A DNA stretch of 64,000 nucleotides from Symbiodinium natans (GCA_905221605.1 CAJNDS010002109.1:103501-167500); one strand, 5' to 3'; shown: positions 1-11,150, counted from the first letter of the stretch. Notes: generated by a model from the letters alone, not told the origin. Program-made: numbers and translations.

Positions 1-369
1 CTAAACCCTAAACCCTAAACCCTAGACCCTCAACCCAAGCAAGGACTACCGACCCAGAGATCTGACCAACTCCTGAAGTCCTAGCTGCATTAGGCCCGAT
101 TCACCCTAACTAGGACCCGGAGTAGGCCCTTATTTCCCTTTTTTTTGGCTGGGGGTTCCCTTATCACCCCCTTAAAACCAAAAAGGGCACCCTGTTGATT
201 TCAAGGTAAGTCCTGGGGCTAGCTAGTGAGTGAGAAGTCGGGATTGCATGTTCGGGGAAGAAGCTATGATAAAGCCCGAAAGCCTTGCTGAGGCCCGAGG
301 ACTTACATGTTTTCGGGGGGCTTTGGAGTTTTGGGGCCCAACAGGCTTCATTCAACAGGGGTCTCCAAG

Positions 370-3300
370 AGCTGAGCTCTCAGAAATCCACGGAGGCTTG
401 GTGTGGGACGCGGCGAACCTCATGAGATACATGAAGAACCCGCGCCAGACTACCGGCGTGAACGTGCAGGTCAGGGGGGCCGGCAGTAGTAGTGATACTT
501 GCAAACAAGCAACCCCTAAACCCCCAACCCTAAACCCGAAACCCTAAACCCTGAAACCCTAAAACTAAGACCTAGAAAAGCTGAAGCCCATTGCCAGATG
601 AACTTCCGCGGCATTGACGACTTCCAGACCCGCGTGGACATTGTGCACTACCTCAAGACCCTGACGTGGGACAACAAGGCATGCCGGCCGCAGTTTGGCT
701 TTTCACCCTGGGTTCTTACAGTAGTAGGGAATGAGGGAATGAGGGCTCTATATATACCCTTTAAGGGATTATGTAGGGCCGCCCTCGTTCCCTTATTCCC
801 TACTAAGAACCAGCCAGTTTTCGAGCTTCCTTGTGTTGGGCTTGTTTTGGCCCGCCGAGATTTGCGCGTAAACCCTATAAACCCCTGAACCCCAAACCCC
901 AGGTTCTTAGCAGGGAATGAGGAATTGGGGCCCATACCCTGTAAGGGGCTATATAGGGTACCTCATTCAATAAGAACCAGCCAGCAAACCCTGGCCCAGG
1001 ATCTCGTGCACGCGACACATCGTCACCATTGATCGGCAACAGGTAAGGCCTCTCGCGCTCTGTTTCACAAGCCGGCGTGGAGCCCAGGCCCTTTCTGAGG
1101 CTGGAGGCGTGTCCGCTTGGCTTGCAGAGGCCCCTCTCTGTCCTTTTTAGGCTGAGCCTATGACCAATGACCTTGACGTATGATCTTGAATTCAAGGTGG
1201 CCCTTGAGGGTTTAGAGTGTGGGGGTTTAGGGATGAGGGTTGAGGGTCCTTGGAGGATCCGAAGACGAAAGGGGCCTCGCGGTAGAGCGCTGACTAGAGT
1301 GAAAGTTGCGACGCGGTTTGCATACTTGGGCTTTCGACCTCTGAATAGCCCGCCGCTGAGAGCCTGATGCTGCGATGGTGTTCACCATGTGGTTCCGTTT
1401 GACAGAGCACGCACGGAGAGCAAAACGGTGATGAGTTTTGAGCCCCCCCAAAACCCCAAAACCCCCAAACCCCAAAACCCCCAAAACCCCCAAAACCCCC
1501 AAAACCCCCAAACCCCCCAAACCCCCCCAAAACCCCCAAAACCCCAAAACCCCCAAAACCCCCAAAACCCCCAAAACCCCAAAATCCCCAAAACCCCAAA
1601 ACCCCCAAAACCCCCAAAACCCCCAAACCCCCAAAAGCCACCAGATCCCAGCACGCCCCAGAACCCGCTTTCACGGCTCCTCGCTGCCTTTGAGTCAAAG
1701 GATTTAGGGCCTACTTGGAAGGCTCATGGTACTAATGAACCAATCGTAGCTGTACTTATAACTGTACTTCTATCCATCTTGGGGCACCTAAGGGGCCTGT
1801 AAGTTGGCTATAAGTACAGTCATACATGGGTTGCCAAGTACCATGAAACCTCCAAGTAGGGGGGGTTTAGGTTTAGTGGGTTTGGTCTTAGGGTAGTTAC
1901 GTAAAAGGGGACCCCTTATGTACCCCTTATATACCCTATACAACCCAAGGGCCCATACATCAAGCCGCCCTTAGATAGTAGGTTTGGGAGGGTTTTGAAG
2001 GCGGGGGTGATCGGATTTCTGGGTTTGGGGATCGAGGGCTTGCTGAGCCGAGCTTCGCCTTCGCATCTTTCGGGGTTTAGGGTTTGGGGTGTCGGGATTA
2101 GGGTTTGGTAGAAAATCTATGCAAAGCTGCTACTCACGGCCCGGAACCCAAACACTAGACAATTGAACCCGACCCTAACCCTGAACACTAACCCGTAACC
2201 CTAAACCCTAAACCCTAAACCCTAAACCCTAAACCCTAAACCCCAAACCCCAAACCCTAAACCCTAAACCCTAAACCCTAAACCCTAAACCCTAAACCCT
2301 AAACCCTAAACCCTAAACCCTAAACCCTAAACCCTCAACAACTACCTCCTTCCTGACCACAGAGCCTGGGAGGATGCCAGAGTTTTTGCCGAACCGCCGG
2401 GCCATGAAGCGCCTTTGGCAGCGCTCGTTCTCTGGGGAGTTGGCAGGGTTTAGGGTTTAGGGTTTCGGGTTTAGGGTTTCGCGTTTGGGGTTTAGGGTTC
2501 AGCATTTCGGGAGTCTTTGGGGTTCGTTCTGGGCGTATGTTAGGGCACCCTAGGCAGACAGAAAGATACTGGAGTCCTGGTTTGGCTTTAAGGTTTTGGG
2601 GGGTTTCGGGCTTTTGCCGCTAAACGAAGCCTAAACCTCAAGCCCAAAACCCAAGACCCCAAACAATCCTGATTCGCCTTACCCCGCAAACAGAAAAGGG
2701 TCAGGGCTCCACCTGTGTGCAGCCGGGTGCCGGCGGATTGCAGTTTCGGCGTTTCGGGGTTTAGGGTGTGGGGGGCCGGGAAGTATTGTTCGAAGAATCT
2801 CAACATCCTGAAGCCTAAGCCCTCGCCTTCCGGAAAAAAGCTGCATGTGCAAAACTATCGCCCCATGATTTCCAGAGGCCCAATCTCCAAACATATGAAG
2901 CAGGGTACGTATTACTGTTTTTGGTGAGTGTATATAAGGTTCCTTTTTAATATTGGTGAGTGCATAACTGGGGTGTCCTTTTGGGGGTACAAGAAATATA
3001 AACCCTGCTTCAGACCTCTCGGCTAGCATCCTCAGCAACAGCCGCCCCTCATTCACGTGGGCATGCAAGCCGTCAATCTGCTTCCGGACGGGCCACCGTC
3101 CCTTCAAGGGCTGTGGGACAAAACAGCTGCGAAACAACGAACATTCTGAACCGCTAGCCCTTCATGTCCCAGCTGAACCCCAAGTCCAAAGCACAAAGAA
3201 CCACCCAAGTGCCTTGCGTACTAAACCCGGGCAAAAGCGCCTCATGGTTTTGGGTTGGGTTGGCTTCGGGGCTCGGTGTATCGAGGCCTTTGGGTTGAGG

Positions 3301-4799
3301 GCTTGATGGGTTGAGGGGTTGAGGGTTTGAGGGGTTGAGGGGTTGACGGGTTGAGGGCTTGAGGGGTTGAGGGGTTGACGGGCTGAGGGGTTTGTGGTTC
3401 GAGTTTTGGGTGGCCTTTTGGCTGGGAGTTTCGCATGCTGGCCAAGACACACAAGACAAACACCTCCAAGCCCGCAATCTCCAGGAAGTCGCTAAACCGG
3501 CTAAAACGGCAAACCCTAAACCCTAAACCCTAAACCCTAAACCCTAAACCCTAAACCCTAAACCCTAAACCCTAAACCCTAAACCCTAAACCCTAAACCC
3601 TAAACCCTAAACCCTAAACCCTAAACCCTAAACCCTAAACCCTAAACCCTAAACCCTAAACCCTAAACCCTAAACCCTAAACCCTAAACCCTAAACCCTA
3701 AACCCTAAACCCTAAACCCTAAACCCTAAACCCTAAACCCTAAACCCTAAACCCTAAACCCTAAACCCTAAACCCTAAACCCTAAACCCTAAACCCTAAA
3801 CCCTAAACCCTAAACCCTAAACCCTAAACCCTAAACCCTAAACCCTAAACCCTAAACCCTAAACCCTAAACCCTAAACCCTAAACCCTAAACCCTAGCCC
3901 TAAACCCTAAACCCGAAACCCTAAACCCTAAACAAACCCTCAAGGTATGCCACGTGGTGCGCCGCGTCCATGGTTGGGCTTCCCTACGTTGTGCAGGATC
4001 GGCTTTGTTGGTTTGGCGTCCTTTGTTTAGGGTTTGTTGTTTAGGGTTTAGGGTTTAGGGTTTGCCGGTTTAGCCGGCTTTGTGGTTTTTAGGGCTTAGG
4101 GTTTCGGGGGGTTTGGGGTTTCTTTGGGTGCCTTCAGAGGTGGGACTGTCGAGTTTGATGTTGAGTTCAATATCTTCAGAGCCGAGGTCGGTGTTCAGCG
4201 CTGGGGAAGCTCATGCTGTTGAAGGTTTGCAATCTGGGGGTTTCGGAAAATAAGGGTACCCTTTTTGGGGGTCCCTTTAAGGGGATGCTATTCTATTTGG
4301 GGTATTCAAGGGGAAGGGGTACAGTACCCCTGTTTTTTGAAATGCCCATTTCAAAAGTTTACATGAGGGCTTGATAGGTGTCCCTGAGATTGTGTGTGTG
4401 TGTGTTCTTGAAGTCACGCGGTGGCCCTAAACTCGAAGCCCTCAACTCTACACCCCAGTGCAGGCCGAGTTAAGTTGAAGAACCTTTTGGGGGTCTCTGG
4501 TAGAAGCACCAGTAACAGCGTGGGCCATCCTGGGCTTGTGGATGTTTGGGTCGCACATGGTGCCCTCAACTCACGATTGAGACCCCAAGGCCCTAGACTT
4601 GTAGGGGAACAGAATGACGATAAATGTAGAAGCCCAAAGCCCTAAACCCTAAACCGTAAATCGATACTCCGAATCCCGGAAGCCCCTAAACCCCCCGAAG
4701 CCCCCTAAGAAGAAGTTGCACCCCCCAACAGGCGCTGCGGGCGAACTCGCAGAGCGAGATCGCGGTGGACGCCTGCTTCTGCACCATCATCGACACTTG
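370..4799 (+). CDS. Cytochrome c-domain protein, six-exon model (5' end outside window)
   Basis: Proposed exons are 370-469, 598-692, 1000-1042, 2365-2447, 3945-3972 and 4732-4799; all five junctions keep one frame open. Exons 1-2 read GGLVWDAANLMRYMKNP, then QMNFRGIDDF and DIVHYLKTL. This matches the C-terminal half of class I cytochrome c: the W-D-x-x-N-L helix, the NP turn, the axial-ligand Met region and the final YLKTL helix. The CxxCH haem site would lie upstream of the window. The remaining exons give a C-terminal extension of no known domain. Codon third positions are strongly G/C, for example 21 of 22 in the last exon. Introns are GT-AG and hold telomere-type repeats. The first donor is GTCAGG and the first acceptor TTGCCAG; the exon 2 donor is GTTTGG. 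It is divergent, so a paralogue or pseudogene is possible. The cytochrome c match is fairly sure; the extension is inference. Confidence 0.55.
470..597 (+). other. GT-AG intron containing CCCTAAA repeats (cytochrome c model)
   Basis: This 128-nt intron starts GTCAGG and ends TTGCCAG between two exons that together spell the cytochrome c C-terminus in phase 0. Its middle holds about six CCCTAAA-like units (about 513-570). Because the flanking exons are recognisable, it is a strong local case for telomere-type repeats lying inside an intron. Confidence 0.6.
710..812. mobile_element. Short inverted-repeat element, family C (copy 1)
   Basis: Ends are GGTTCTTA followed by AGGGAATGAG, and the inverted form CCCTACTAAGAACC. 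Copies with the same ends are at 902-978 and 23792-23877. It has no coding capacity and lies in an intron, so it resembles a MITE. Confidence 0.5.
902..978. mobile_element. Short inverted-repeat element, family C (copy 2)
   Basis: GGTTCTTAGCAGGGAATGAG at the left and ATTCAATAAGAACC at the right form an imperfect terminal inverted repeat. It shares both ends with 710-812 and 23792-23877. Confidence 0.5.
1440..1635. repeat. Degenerate telomere-like array, (CCCCCAAAA)n type
   Basis: About 195 bp of near-perfect CCCCAAA to CCCCCAAAA units with no T. All neighbouring arrays are CCCTAAA, so this is a locally homogenised variant. Its proline/lysine-rich open frames are artefacts of the repeat. Confidence 0.8.
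1710..1860. mobile_element. MITE-like element, family A (complete copy)
   Basis: CCTACTTGGA..GGCTCATGGTACT at the left pairs with AGTACCATGAAACCTCCAAGTAGG at the right, giving terminal inverted repeats of about 24 bp around a 151-bp body. Internal motifs TGTACTTATA and GGGGC..CTTAAGGGGC recur in copies at 30251, 49981 and 56143. No ORF is present. Confidence 0.65.
2190..2335. repeat. CCCTAAA telomere-type array
   Basis: About 20 units of CCCTAAA with a few CCCCAAA variants. It ends 28 bp before the acceptor of the exon at 2365, the usual position of C-strand arrays in this window. Confidence 0.85.
2896..3012. mobile_element. Short inverted-repeat element, family F (copy 1)
   Basis: TGAAGCAGGGTA at the left and ATAAACCCTGCTTCA at the right are inverted repeats. 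Two internal copies of TTGGTGAGTG flank TATAAGG. A second full copy lies at 27375-27504 and a partial copy near 52330-52395. Confidence 0.55.
3511..3933. repeat. Longest CCCTAAA telomere-type array (about 420 bp)
   Basis: About 60 tandem CCCTAAA units, almost all perfect, with point variants only at the right edge. It is internal, flanked by non-repeat sequence on both sides, and followed 11 bp later by a candidate exon. Confidence 0.9.
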
Positions 4800-6087
4800 G
4801 TAGGCCAGCGGTGCCTCTTTGCCCCTTTTTTTGTGGTTCAAGGTTCCCTGATACAGTAACCCACCCCCAAAAAGGGTGCCCTTGTTTTCATAAGTTCTAC
4901 CAAGGACATCCTCGACGACGATGTGACAGGCACTGTTTTTTTTGGGGTCCAGGGTTTAGGGGTTTAGGGTTGGGTTTTCTGGGTTTTTATGTTTTTTTTT
5001 TGGGTGTGTTTTTGTTGTTTTCTGTTTTTTCAGCTTTTCTGGGTTTTCTGGGCTTTCTGGGTTTTCTCGGTTTTTTGTGTTTTCTGGGTATAGGGGTTTC
5101 GGGTGTTTAGGGTGTTTAGGGTGTCAAGGATGGGGAGTTCAGGCATTCGGCGCTTTCCGTGCTTATTACTCCCTACATGCCTAAACCCCAAATCCACGAG
5201 TTCAAGGCCAAACATCCGCACACTACAGTCCCTTAACCCTAAGCCCGTAAACCCTAAACCCCTAAGACCTAAACCCGAAGCCGCACCAGGAGAATAGGGG
5301 GGGGGATAAGTTTTCCCGAATTCTTTGATCCCTGAGAATCTAAGCTTCCCTAAAGGTTTTTTGGGGTTTTGTGTTGCGGGTTTTGGGTTTCAGGGTGTAG
5401 GGTTTGGAGTTTAGGGTTTTAGGGTTCAGGGTTTAACGGTTCAAGGTTCATGGGGTTTGTGGCGTAGGGTTCAAAGCCCTCGTGCTTTGGCAGGCGAGTG
5501 GCTCCTTCAGCATCAGCGGGTAGAGGCCCAGCCTCTGCCGTTGGGGCCTGGGTTTAGCGGGTTTTCGTGGTCTGAATTGAATTTTCGTCTGATAACGACG
5601 GATAAGAGGCGTAAAACCCTAAACCCCAAAAACCCCTGACCCCCAGAAACAAGTCCCTTGTTATAACCTCCCCCCCTTCACCCCAATCTCAATGAGAAGC
5701 CCCTAGAACCCAGCCTGAACACTCAACCCTCCGTTTTGGGTTAGGGTTTGAGTTTAATTCACTTAGTTAGAGGATGTCTTGCCTATTTAGGCGTATGGCA
5801 CCATGCAACCTCCACCCTGGGCGCCGGGCTGGAAAAGTTCAAAACTCTAGCACCTATGTGTGGTGCTAGCATCCTGAAATGGTAGCAAGCTCGGATGTAT
5901 TGACCAATATGAGCGAAGAAGGGAGCACCACCTGTTGTAGTGCATCGTGACTGGAGCAGGATCGCTTTGTATGCGTGAGATGGTAGACGATTCGCCACGT
6001 TGCAAGTTCGAGGTCTTTTGCTGCATAGCAGCTATGAGACATGTTACGAACTGCTTGATTCCGGAAGGCGAACGCAACTGCCTGAGC
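4800..6087. other. Intergenic or intronic stretch with scattered repeats
   Basis: Contains a T-rich tract (4930-5095), short TTTAGGG and CCCTAAA runs, and a possible 26-nt exon 5494-5519 with CAG acceptor and GTAGAG donor whose frame cannot be decided. From about 5760 the repeats stop and the sequence leads into the small gene at 6154. A 118-codon open frame on the minus strand (5866-6222) overlaps it and is probably incidental. Confidence 0.4.
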
Positions 6088-6153
6088 TAGCCATTTCGGG
6101 TCGAGGCCCAGCTGCAGCAAGAACGTGCCTTCTTGCACCTGGCTGCGTTGAGC

Positions 6154-6618
6154 ATGTCTGATGTGTTCCGCGATGAGCACGCCGTTCCCGCGACCCCTCA
6201 GGAGCTGAGTCAGCGCCTTCAAGAATACCTAAGCCGCACGGAGTGCAGCACAGAATGTGCGGTTCTGGAAGGTGACGGCGACGACATCAAGATCATGGTG
6301 ACAATGCAGCTGGACTACCAGAACATGTACGCAAACGACAAACCAGGATTCAAGCAACGTCTGAAGCGCCAATTGCTGCACGCGGCTTGTGGCAGTGAGT
6401 TTGACCGTATGCCCGCAGATGCCTTGGAACTCCTGGCAGGCAAGATTGAGATCGAGGATGTCAAGGAGGGAAGCATCATTGCGCTTGTCGTGTTTGGTGC
6501 AGGGTTCCTCTTGGGTCTGGCTGTTGGTTTGGCTGTTGGTGCCCGCAATCCGCCTGTGAATGTACAGCCGAATGTACAGCCTGCACCATGGATTCAGATA
6601 AACTGCACATTACAGTAG
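6154..6618 (+). CDS. Hypothetical protein with C-terminal transmembrane segment
   Basis: An uninterrupted 154-codon frame from ATG 6154 (MSDVFRDEH) to TAG. The ATG is preferred to an upstream TTG in the same frame. An N-terminal soluble part contains the segment GKIEIEDVKEGSI, resembling the alpha/beta modules common in dinoflagellate surface proteins. It is followed by one hydrophobic helix at about residues 109-130 (IIALVVFGAGFLLGLAVGLA) with a glycine-zipper pattern, then a short Asn/Pro-rich tail. No signal peptide is obvious. Frame upstream is open back to 6091, so the ATG could be internal to an exon. The region is free of telomere-type repeats, unlike its surroundings. The family was not recognised. 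Confidence 0.5.
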   Translation: MSDVFRDEHAVPATPQELSQRLQEYLSRTECSTECAVLEGDGDDIKIMVTMQLDYQNMYANDKPGFKQRLKRQLLHAACGSEFDRMPADALELLAGKIEIEDVKEGSIIALVVFGAGFLLGLAVGLAVGARNPPVNVQPNVQPAPWIQINCTLQ

Positions 6619-7036
6619 GACGAACATTTGCCGAAGTGCTCGTCGGCTTGACCAAGCATGGGTCTCACACGAGACTGCAGTACAAATCCAGCATTCCCCA
6701 TCAATTTCCGACTGCATAGGTCGTAGGTTTGTCAGGAGCGCCAGGTGGGTGGTGGCTTCGGGACAGCGGGCCAAAACGAACTCGTGCTTTGTTTGCATGT
6801 TCAACAGCAAAGACAAACGCTGCCTTGGTCGCAGAAAGTGCTGTTGTGCACAGACGTCCATCGTCAGGCGAATGTTGCAGGCACCTCATTAGACCTGAAG
6901 CCCCATTGATACTGGGATGGATTTCATGCTTTCATGCTGCCGTAGTTGGCTGTGTTATCTCCCTTCAAACGGGAGAGACTTCGACAAGTAGCCAAATACA
7001 TTGAATTCGGGAGTCTAGGGTTTTAGGCATCTGCAG

Positions 7037-8971
7037 GCCGATACGTTGAACGAGCATGACGCCTCGCTCGTGATGGACTTGGTGGTGCAGGCTCAGAATT
7101 CCTTGTAGAGGAGTTTGGGGTTTAAGGTTTAGGGTTTAGCGTTTAGGGTTTAGGATTTAGAGTTGGGATGTTCCCTTGTTTACTAACAGTCCTTAATAGG
7201 AACTATTGTGCCCCCTGTAAACCGCTTTTGGCTGATGCGCTGGTGGTTTAATCCTAGAGTTGTGCCCACAAGCTGACCTACAGTTCCCCTAGGAGACTGA
7301 ACAAGTAGGATTCGGATTGCCTACCGACTCCTTATTGTTCGGGATGGGGGTTGTTTTCAGCCAGGGCTGCTTTGATTTTCCGTTTTTGAAGGACTTCTAT
7401 CACAAACGGCAGTGATATGGGAACCGCAATTCAGAACAACGCCCCCTAATTCATTGTAAGACTGTGCGTTGCTTGCAGGTCGTGTGTGTGGGACGGCCAT
7501 GACTTTGGGTTGTTGGGGATTGGTCTTTTTTGCAGTGTGTTGCAAGTTACCAAATCATGCTTGTGCGATTTGTTGCATGCGTTCTCCCGCCCCAATGCAG
7601 CAGAAGTGTTGAATCTTCATGCTATGTTTCAAACCCTAAGTCCTAAACCCCAAACCCTAAACCCTAAACCTCTCGGTGTTGACTGATCCCCAAGTATGCT
7701 CGGCAGACCGGACTGTGAATGAGTGAATTGCACTTGCTTGCTTGATGGCATCTCTTTGCAGACTGCCCTTTCGATTCCAGGAGGGGGTTTACCAAAATAA
7801 GGGACCCCTCATATAGTACCCCAAGTAGTAGGATTCCCTCATAATAAGGACCCCAATAAAGTAACCTAGTTTGGGAAACCCCCAGCAGAATGAACATGAA
7901 ACAGATCCCCACCCGTGTCGATTCGGCATGGTCGATCTCCGGGATCACCAGCAACAACTCTAAAGCATAAGCCTTTGTGAAGATCTATGCGTGCCCCGAA
8001 ACCCTCATGGTTTTTTTCGCCCCGCCCTATGTGGCCCTCAGTCGATGCTGCTCCACCAGGACGCCAAGCGCATTGAGACACTTGGTAGGGGCTCAGCCTA
8101 GCGGGGCTTTGGGGTTCGTGGGTTTAAGCGGTTTGATAGGGTTTTCAGGGTTTAGGGGTTTAGGGGCTTCAGGGTTTTGAGGACCTTAAGTTTTAGTGTT
8201 TAGTTGAGGGGTGTTTGTTTTTTGAGGGTTTATGGGGTTGGTGGTTTTGGGGAGGTATCGGAGCCAAAATGAGCACTTAGCAATACAGACCTAAACCTCC
8301 AAGCCCAAAGCCTACCCACACCCGCACTTGGGGGTGGACACATTGCCATCCACACTCCTGGCGTAAGCCCCCCCAAAATCAAGTAAATACAAGCCACATA
8401 AGCCCTAAAACCCTAAAACCCTAAAACCCTAAAACCCTAAAACCCTAAAACCCTAAAACCCTAAAACCCTAAAACCCTAAAACCCTAAAACCCTAAAACC
8501 CTAAAACCCTAAAACCCTAAAGCCCTAAAACCCTAAAACCCTAAAACCCTAAAAACCCTAAAAACCCTAAAACCCTAAGTATCAAAGTCATGTTGAGCCT
8601 TGAGCCGCTTGGAGGAGGAGAGCATGCTGCAGAGACGAGGCCGTCAGATCAGGGCGCCTTTCGGTGGAAGCAACAGTGCGAAAACCAGAAGCAGGGTTGT
8701 GGGTTTAGGGTTTAGGGTTTTAGGGTTTAGGGAGACAAGGATTCGGCCTTCTTCTTGGGTGTTAGGGTGCAGTAAGCACGACACCCTGAACCCTAGACCC
8801 TACACCCTGAACTCTTCAAACGATGGAGCAACCAAGAACTGAGCCCTTTGCCGGCGCAGGGTTTAGCGCAGGCCCATAAACCCTCACCCAGCTGCGATTC
8901 CTGGCAGGCTGCCACTGCCTTGCCCTCTTTGTCCGCATCAGGGGCCTGCAGTCCTTGCCCAAGGCAAGGGG
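7037..8971 (+). CDS. Unknown protein, five-exon model
   Basis: Exons proposed are 7037-7104, 7886-7964, 8042-8084, 8598-8695 and 8892-8971; each follows an AG and all four junctions are in frame. Donors are GTAGAG, GC (GCATAA), GTAGGG, GTTGTG and GTGGGT. Short readable pieces are ADTLNEHDASLVMDLVVQAQ, KQIPTRVDSAWSISG, SMLLHQDAKRIETL, LSRLEEESMLQRRGRQIR and LRFLAGCHCLALFVRIRG. The chosen frames have high GC at third positions (21 of 26 in the last exon). Introns contain (CCCTAAAA)n at 8401-8575 and TTTAGGG arrays. No known domain was recognised. Both ends of the gene are unresolved. Confidence 0.42.
8401..8575. repeat. (CCCTAAAA)n eight-base variant array
   Basis: About 21 tandem eight-base units, one A longer than the telomere motif, nearly homogeneous. 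It precedes the exon at 8598. Confidence 0.85.
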
Positions 8972-9177
8972 GTGGGTTAGGGTTTAGGGTTTAGGGTTTA
9001 GCGTTTAGGGTTTAGGGTTTAGGGTTTAGGGTTGAGGGTTGAGGGTTTAGGGTTTAGGGTTTAGGGTTAGGAGTACCATACTGTATATAGAACCCAAAAA
9101 AGGAACCCCAATTTAGAGAGCTGCCCCAATATGGCTATTGCCATGCGTAGGGGTTCGGAGCGCCAAAACCCTGCCAG

Positions 9178-9243
9178 GAGCTGCTGTGGCAGATGCTCGA
9201 TGCGTCTGGGAGTGCAGACAGAAACGCCATGAATCAAAGCACA
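9178..9243 (+). CDS. Candidate coding exon
   Basis: CTGCCAG acceptor, 22 open codons beginning ELLWQMLDASGSADRNAM, and donor GTTTGT; phase 0-0. An alternative longer exon to 9258 with donor GTAAGG is open in another frame, so the end is uncertain. Confidence 0.35.
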
Positions 9244-9710
9244 GTTTGTGCATAAACGGTAAGGTAAGCTCTAAGCCAGAAATCCCGAGGGCGCAAGCTC
9301 TGGTCCTTGTTGCCCTTACCCTAAGCCCTCAACCCTAAACCCCACACCATCAAATCCTTTGGAAGCCAAGCGGTAGCCCATGATGCCCTCCTGAAGCCCT
9401 CCTTTAGCTTGTTGCTGAGTGTTTCAGGGGTTTAGGCCAAGCCGTAAGCCCCCAAGCCCTTGAAGCTTCGTGGCCTGGGCCTTGAGGGATTTGGGGGCTC
9501 TTCCATCCCAAGGTTGTAAGGGCAAAAAACGGCGCGCAGGGCGTGCAGGGCCCCGACATCCGAGTGTCAGATCCGATGATAAGAAGGGCCCGCAAGCCTT
9601 AAGACGGGTATCCCTAAACCCTAAACCCTAAACCCTAAACCCCAAACCCTAAACCCTAAACCCTAAACCTAAACTATAGGTCCCGAGGAGCCCTAAACCC
9701 GAAAACCCTA

Positions 9711-9792
9711 ATGTTGGCCTCACCGGAGCCGAGAGACATCTATCTCAAGGTGGCCTTGTCCACCTTTGCCAGCTACTCCCCGGGATGTGTCC
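9711..9792 (+). CDS. Candidate first or internal exon
   Basis: ATG at 9711 opens a frame MLASPEPRDIYLKVALSTFA with GC-rich third positions and a GTGCTG donor at 9793. It follows degenerate CCCTAAAC units. No acceptor AG stands directly before it, so it may be an initiator exon. Confidence 0.38.
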
Positions 9793-10144
9793 GTGCTGGG
9801 CTGAGGAGCCCTACAGCACCCTTAGCAAATCAGGGTTCAGGGTTCAGAGTTCAGGGCTGAGGGTGAAGCCCACATCCCTCAGCCCGAGGCCTTAGGTGTT
9901 CGGGCATTAGGTTGAGCGACGCACCGCATCGCCGCCCAGAGTATTGTAGAATTGAGCCCTACGCCCTAAACCCTACGGGCCTAAAACCCTAAACCCTAAA
10001 CCCTAAACCCTAAACCCTAAACCCTATACCCTATGCCATATACGGTACACGCCTTCTAATCTTCTGGCTAAGGGTCCGGGCGATCAATCTTTGGGGCTCA
10101 AGAACCACCCTGAAGCGATCCTAAAGCCATGCCTCGGACTGGGG

Positions 10145-10220
10145 TTTGGTTTAGGGTTTAGGGTTTAGGGTTTAGGGTTTAGGGTTTAGGGTTTAGGGTT
10201 TAGGGTTTAGGGTTTAGGGT

Positions 10221-10259
<39 letters not shown>

Positions 10260-10270
10260 GGTTTCGGGTT
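10145..10270. repeat. TTTAGGG array grading into TTGAGGG
   Basis: Ten TTTAGGG units are followed by a block of TTGAGGG units. The variants are sorted in blocks rather than mixed. Confidence 0.8.
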
Positions 10271-10444
10271 TCGGGTTTCGGTCTCGGGTTTAATTTAGCC
10301 TTCTATGTATTGCGGAATATTCTTTACTTGGGATCCTGATGTGCTGTACGGAACGAATCCCTAAACTGTTTCTAGATTTACGGCGTAATCCTGACTTCGG
10401 GACACTATAAGGTAGCCTCCAAGCACTCATAGCTTTTGTGATGC

Positions 10445-10570
10445 AACCCGAAACCCTAAGCCCTAAGCCCTAAGCCCTAAGCCCTAAGCCCTAAGCCCTA
10501 AGCCCCTAAGCCCCTAAGCCCTCAGCCCTAAGCCCTAAGCCCTAAGCCCTAAGCCCTAAGCCCTAAACCC
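10445..10570. repeat. (CCCTAAG)n variant array
   Basis: About 16 tandem CCCTAAG units with two CCCCTAAG insertions, ending in CCCTAAA. A similar block lies at 48221-48285. Confidence 0.8.
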
Positions 10571-10617
10571 TAAACCTTAAAACCTAACCCTAAGCCACAA
10601 ACCCTAGACCCTAAATC

Positions 10618-10707
10618 GATCTCTTCTGGGAGGGTTGCCGAGGCGACAGCTCTTACCTCATGCGGCTGATGCTCGAGCCGCATTCGTGGCGGGGGAAGGC
10701 GCCCTGA
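10618..10707 (+). CDS. Weak candidate terminal exon
   Basis: Frame DLFWEGCRGDSSYLMRLMLE runs to TGA at 10705-10707 between a CCCTAAG array and an AT dinucleotide tract. Another frame is also open and a GTAGAA donor overlaps, so the reading is uncertain. An (AT)n tract follows at about 10747-10775. Confidence 0.25.
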   Translation, partial: DLFWEGCRGDSSYLMRLMLEPHSWRGKAP

Positions 10708-11087
10708 CGTAGAAATCCAAAACTCTTGTTTTATAACTTTTTCTTGCTATATATATATATATATATATAGTATTATACATATTACATATACACATCTGTA
10801 TACAGATAGATGTTATGTTTACACGAATGTTTCGGGGGGCTTCGGTGCATGTTGCCGGGTTTGGGGGATTTCTGGGGGGTTCAAAATTTTCCCCGGGGTC
10901 TTCGCCTTGGGCTCCGCAGGAAACCTGCAGGTGATAAGGCAAGAGCACAAAAACTAATTCCTAAACCCTAATCCCGAATCCCTAAACGCTAAACCCTAAA
11001 CCTTAAACCCTAACCCGAAACCCCAAACCCTAAACCCCAAACCCCAAACCCTAAACCCTTGCTGCATATCCGGTGTTTGCCCTTAAG

Positions 11088-11150
11088 ATGCCAGGCCCTT
11101 GCTTGCGGCTTACGTCAGCTTTTGTTTCTCTCTCTGGCGAGACACTTGGG
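11088..11150 (+). CDS. Candidate coding exon
   Basis: CTTAAG acceptor, ATG, 21 open codons (MPGPCLRLTSAFVSLSGETL), then donor GTGGGC and a TTTAGGG array. Phase 0-0. Placed between CCCTAAA on the left and TTTAGGG on the right, as for other exons. Confidence 0.35.

Larger units (their letters stand above)
693..2364 (+). other. Introns 2-3 of the cytochrome c model: repeats and short transposon-like copies
   Basis: Apart from the 43-nt exon at 1000-1042, this stretch holds two inverted-repeat elements (710-812 and 902-978), a CCCCAAAA-type array (1440-1635), one 151-bp inverted-repeat element (1710-1860) and a TTTAGGG to CCCTAAA transition (2070-2335). No other coding island was supported. Confidence 0.5.
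2448..3944 (+). other. Intron 4 of the cytochrome c model
   Basis: It starts GTTTAGGGTTTAGG, a donor supplied by the repeat itself. It then contains an inverted-repeat element (2896-3012), a GGGTTGAG-type array (3290-3395), and the longest CCCTAAA array of the window just before the AAG acceptor. Confidence 0.45.

Noticed and set aside
1227-1802. Overlapping frames of 90-137 codons rich in Gly-Phe-Trp or Pro-Lys
   Set aside because: They are translations of the CCCCAAAA array in three frames on both strands.
3511-3933. CRISPR-like array
   Set aside because: Seven-base uninterrupted tandem units without spacers; telomere-type satellite in a eukaryotic context.
8261-8271. GAGCCAAAATG as a minus-strand spliced-leader relic
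   Set aside because: Only 11 bases match and the end of the leader differs; no associated frame on the minus strand.
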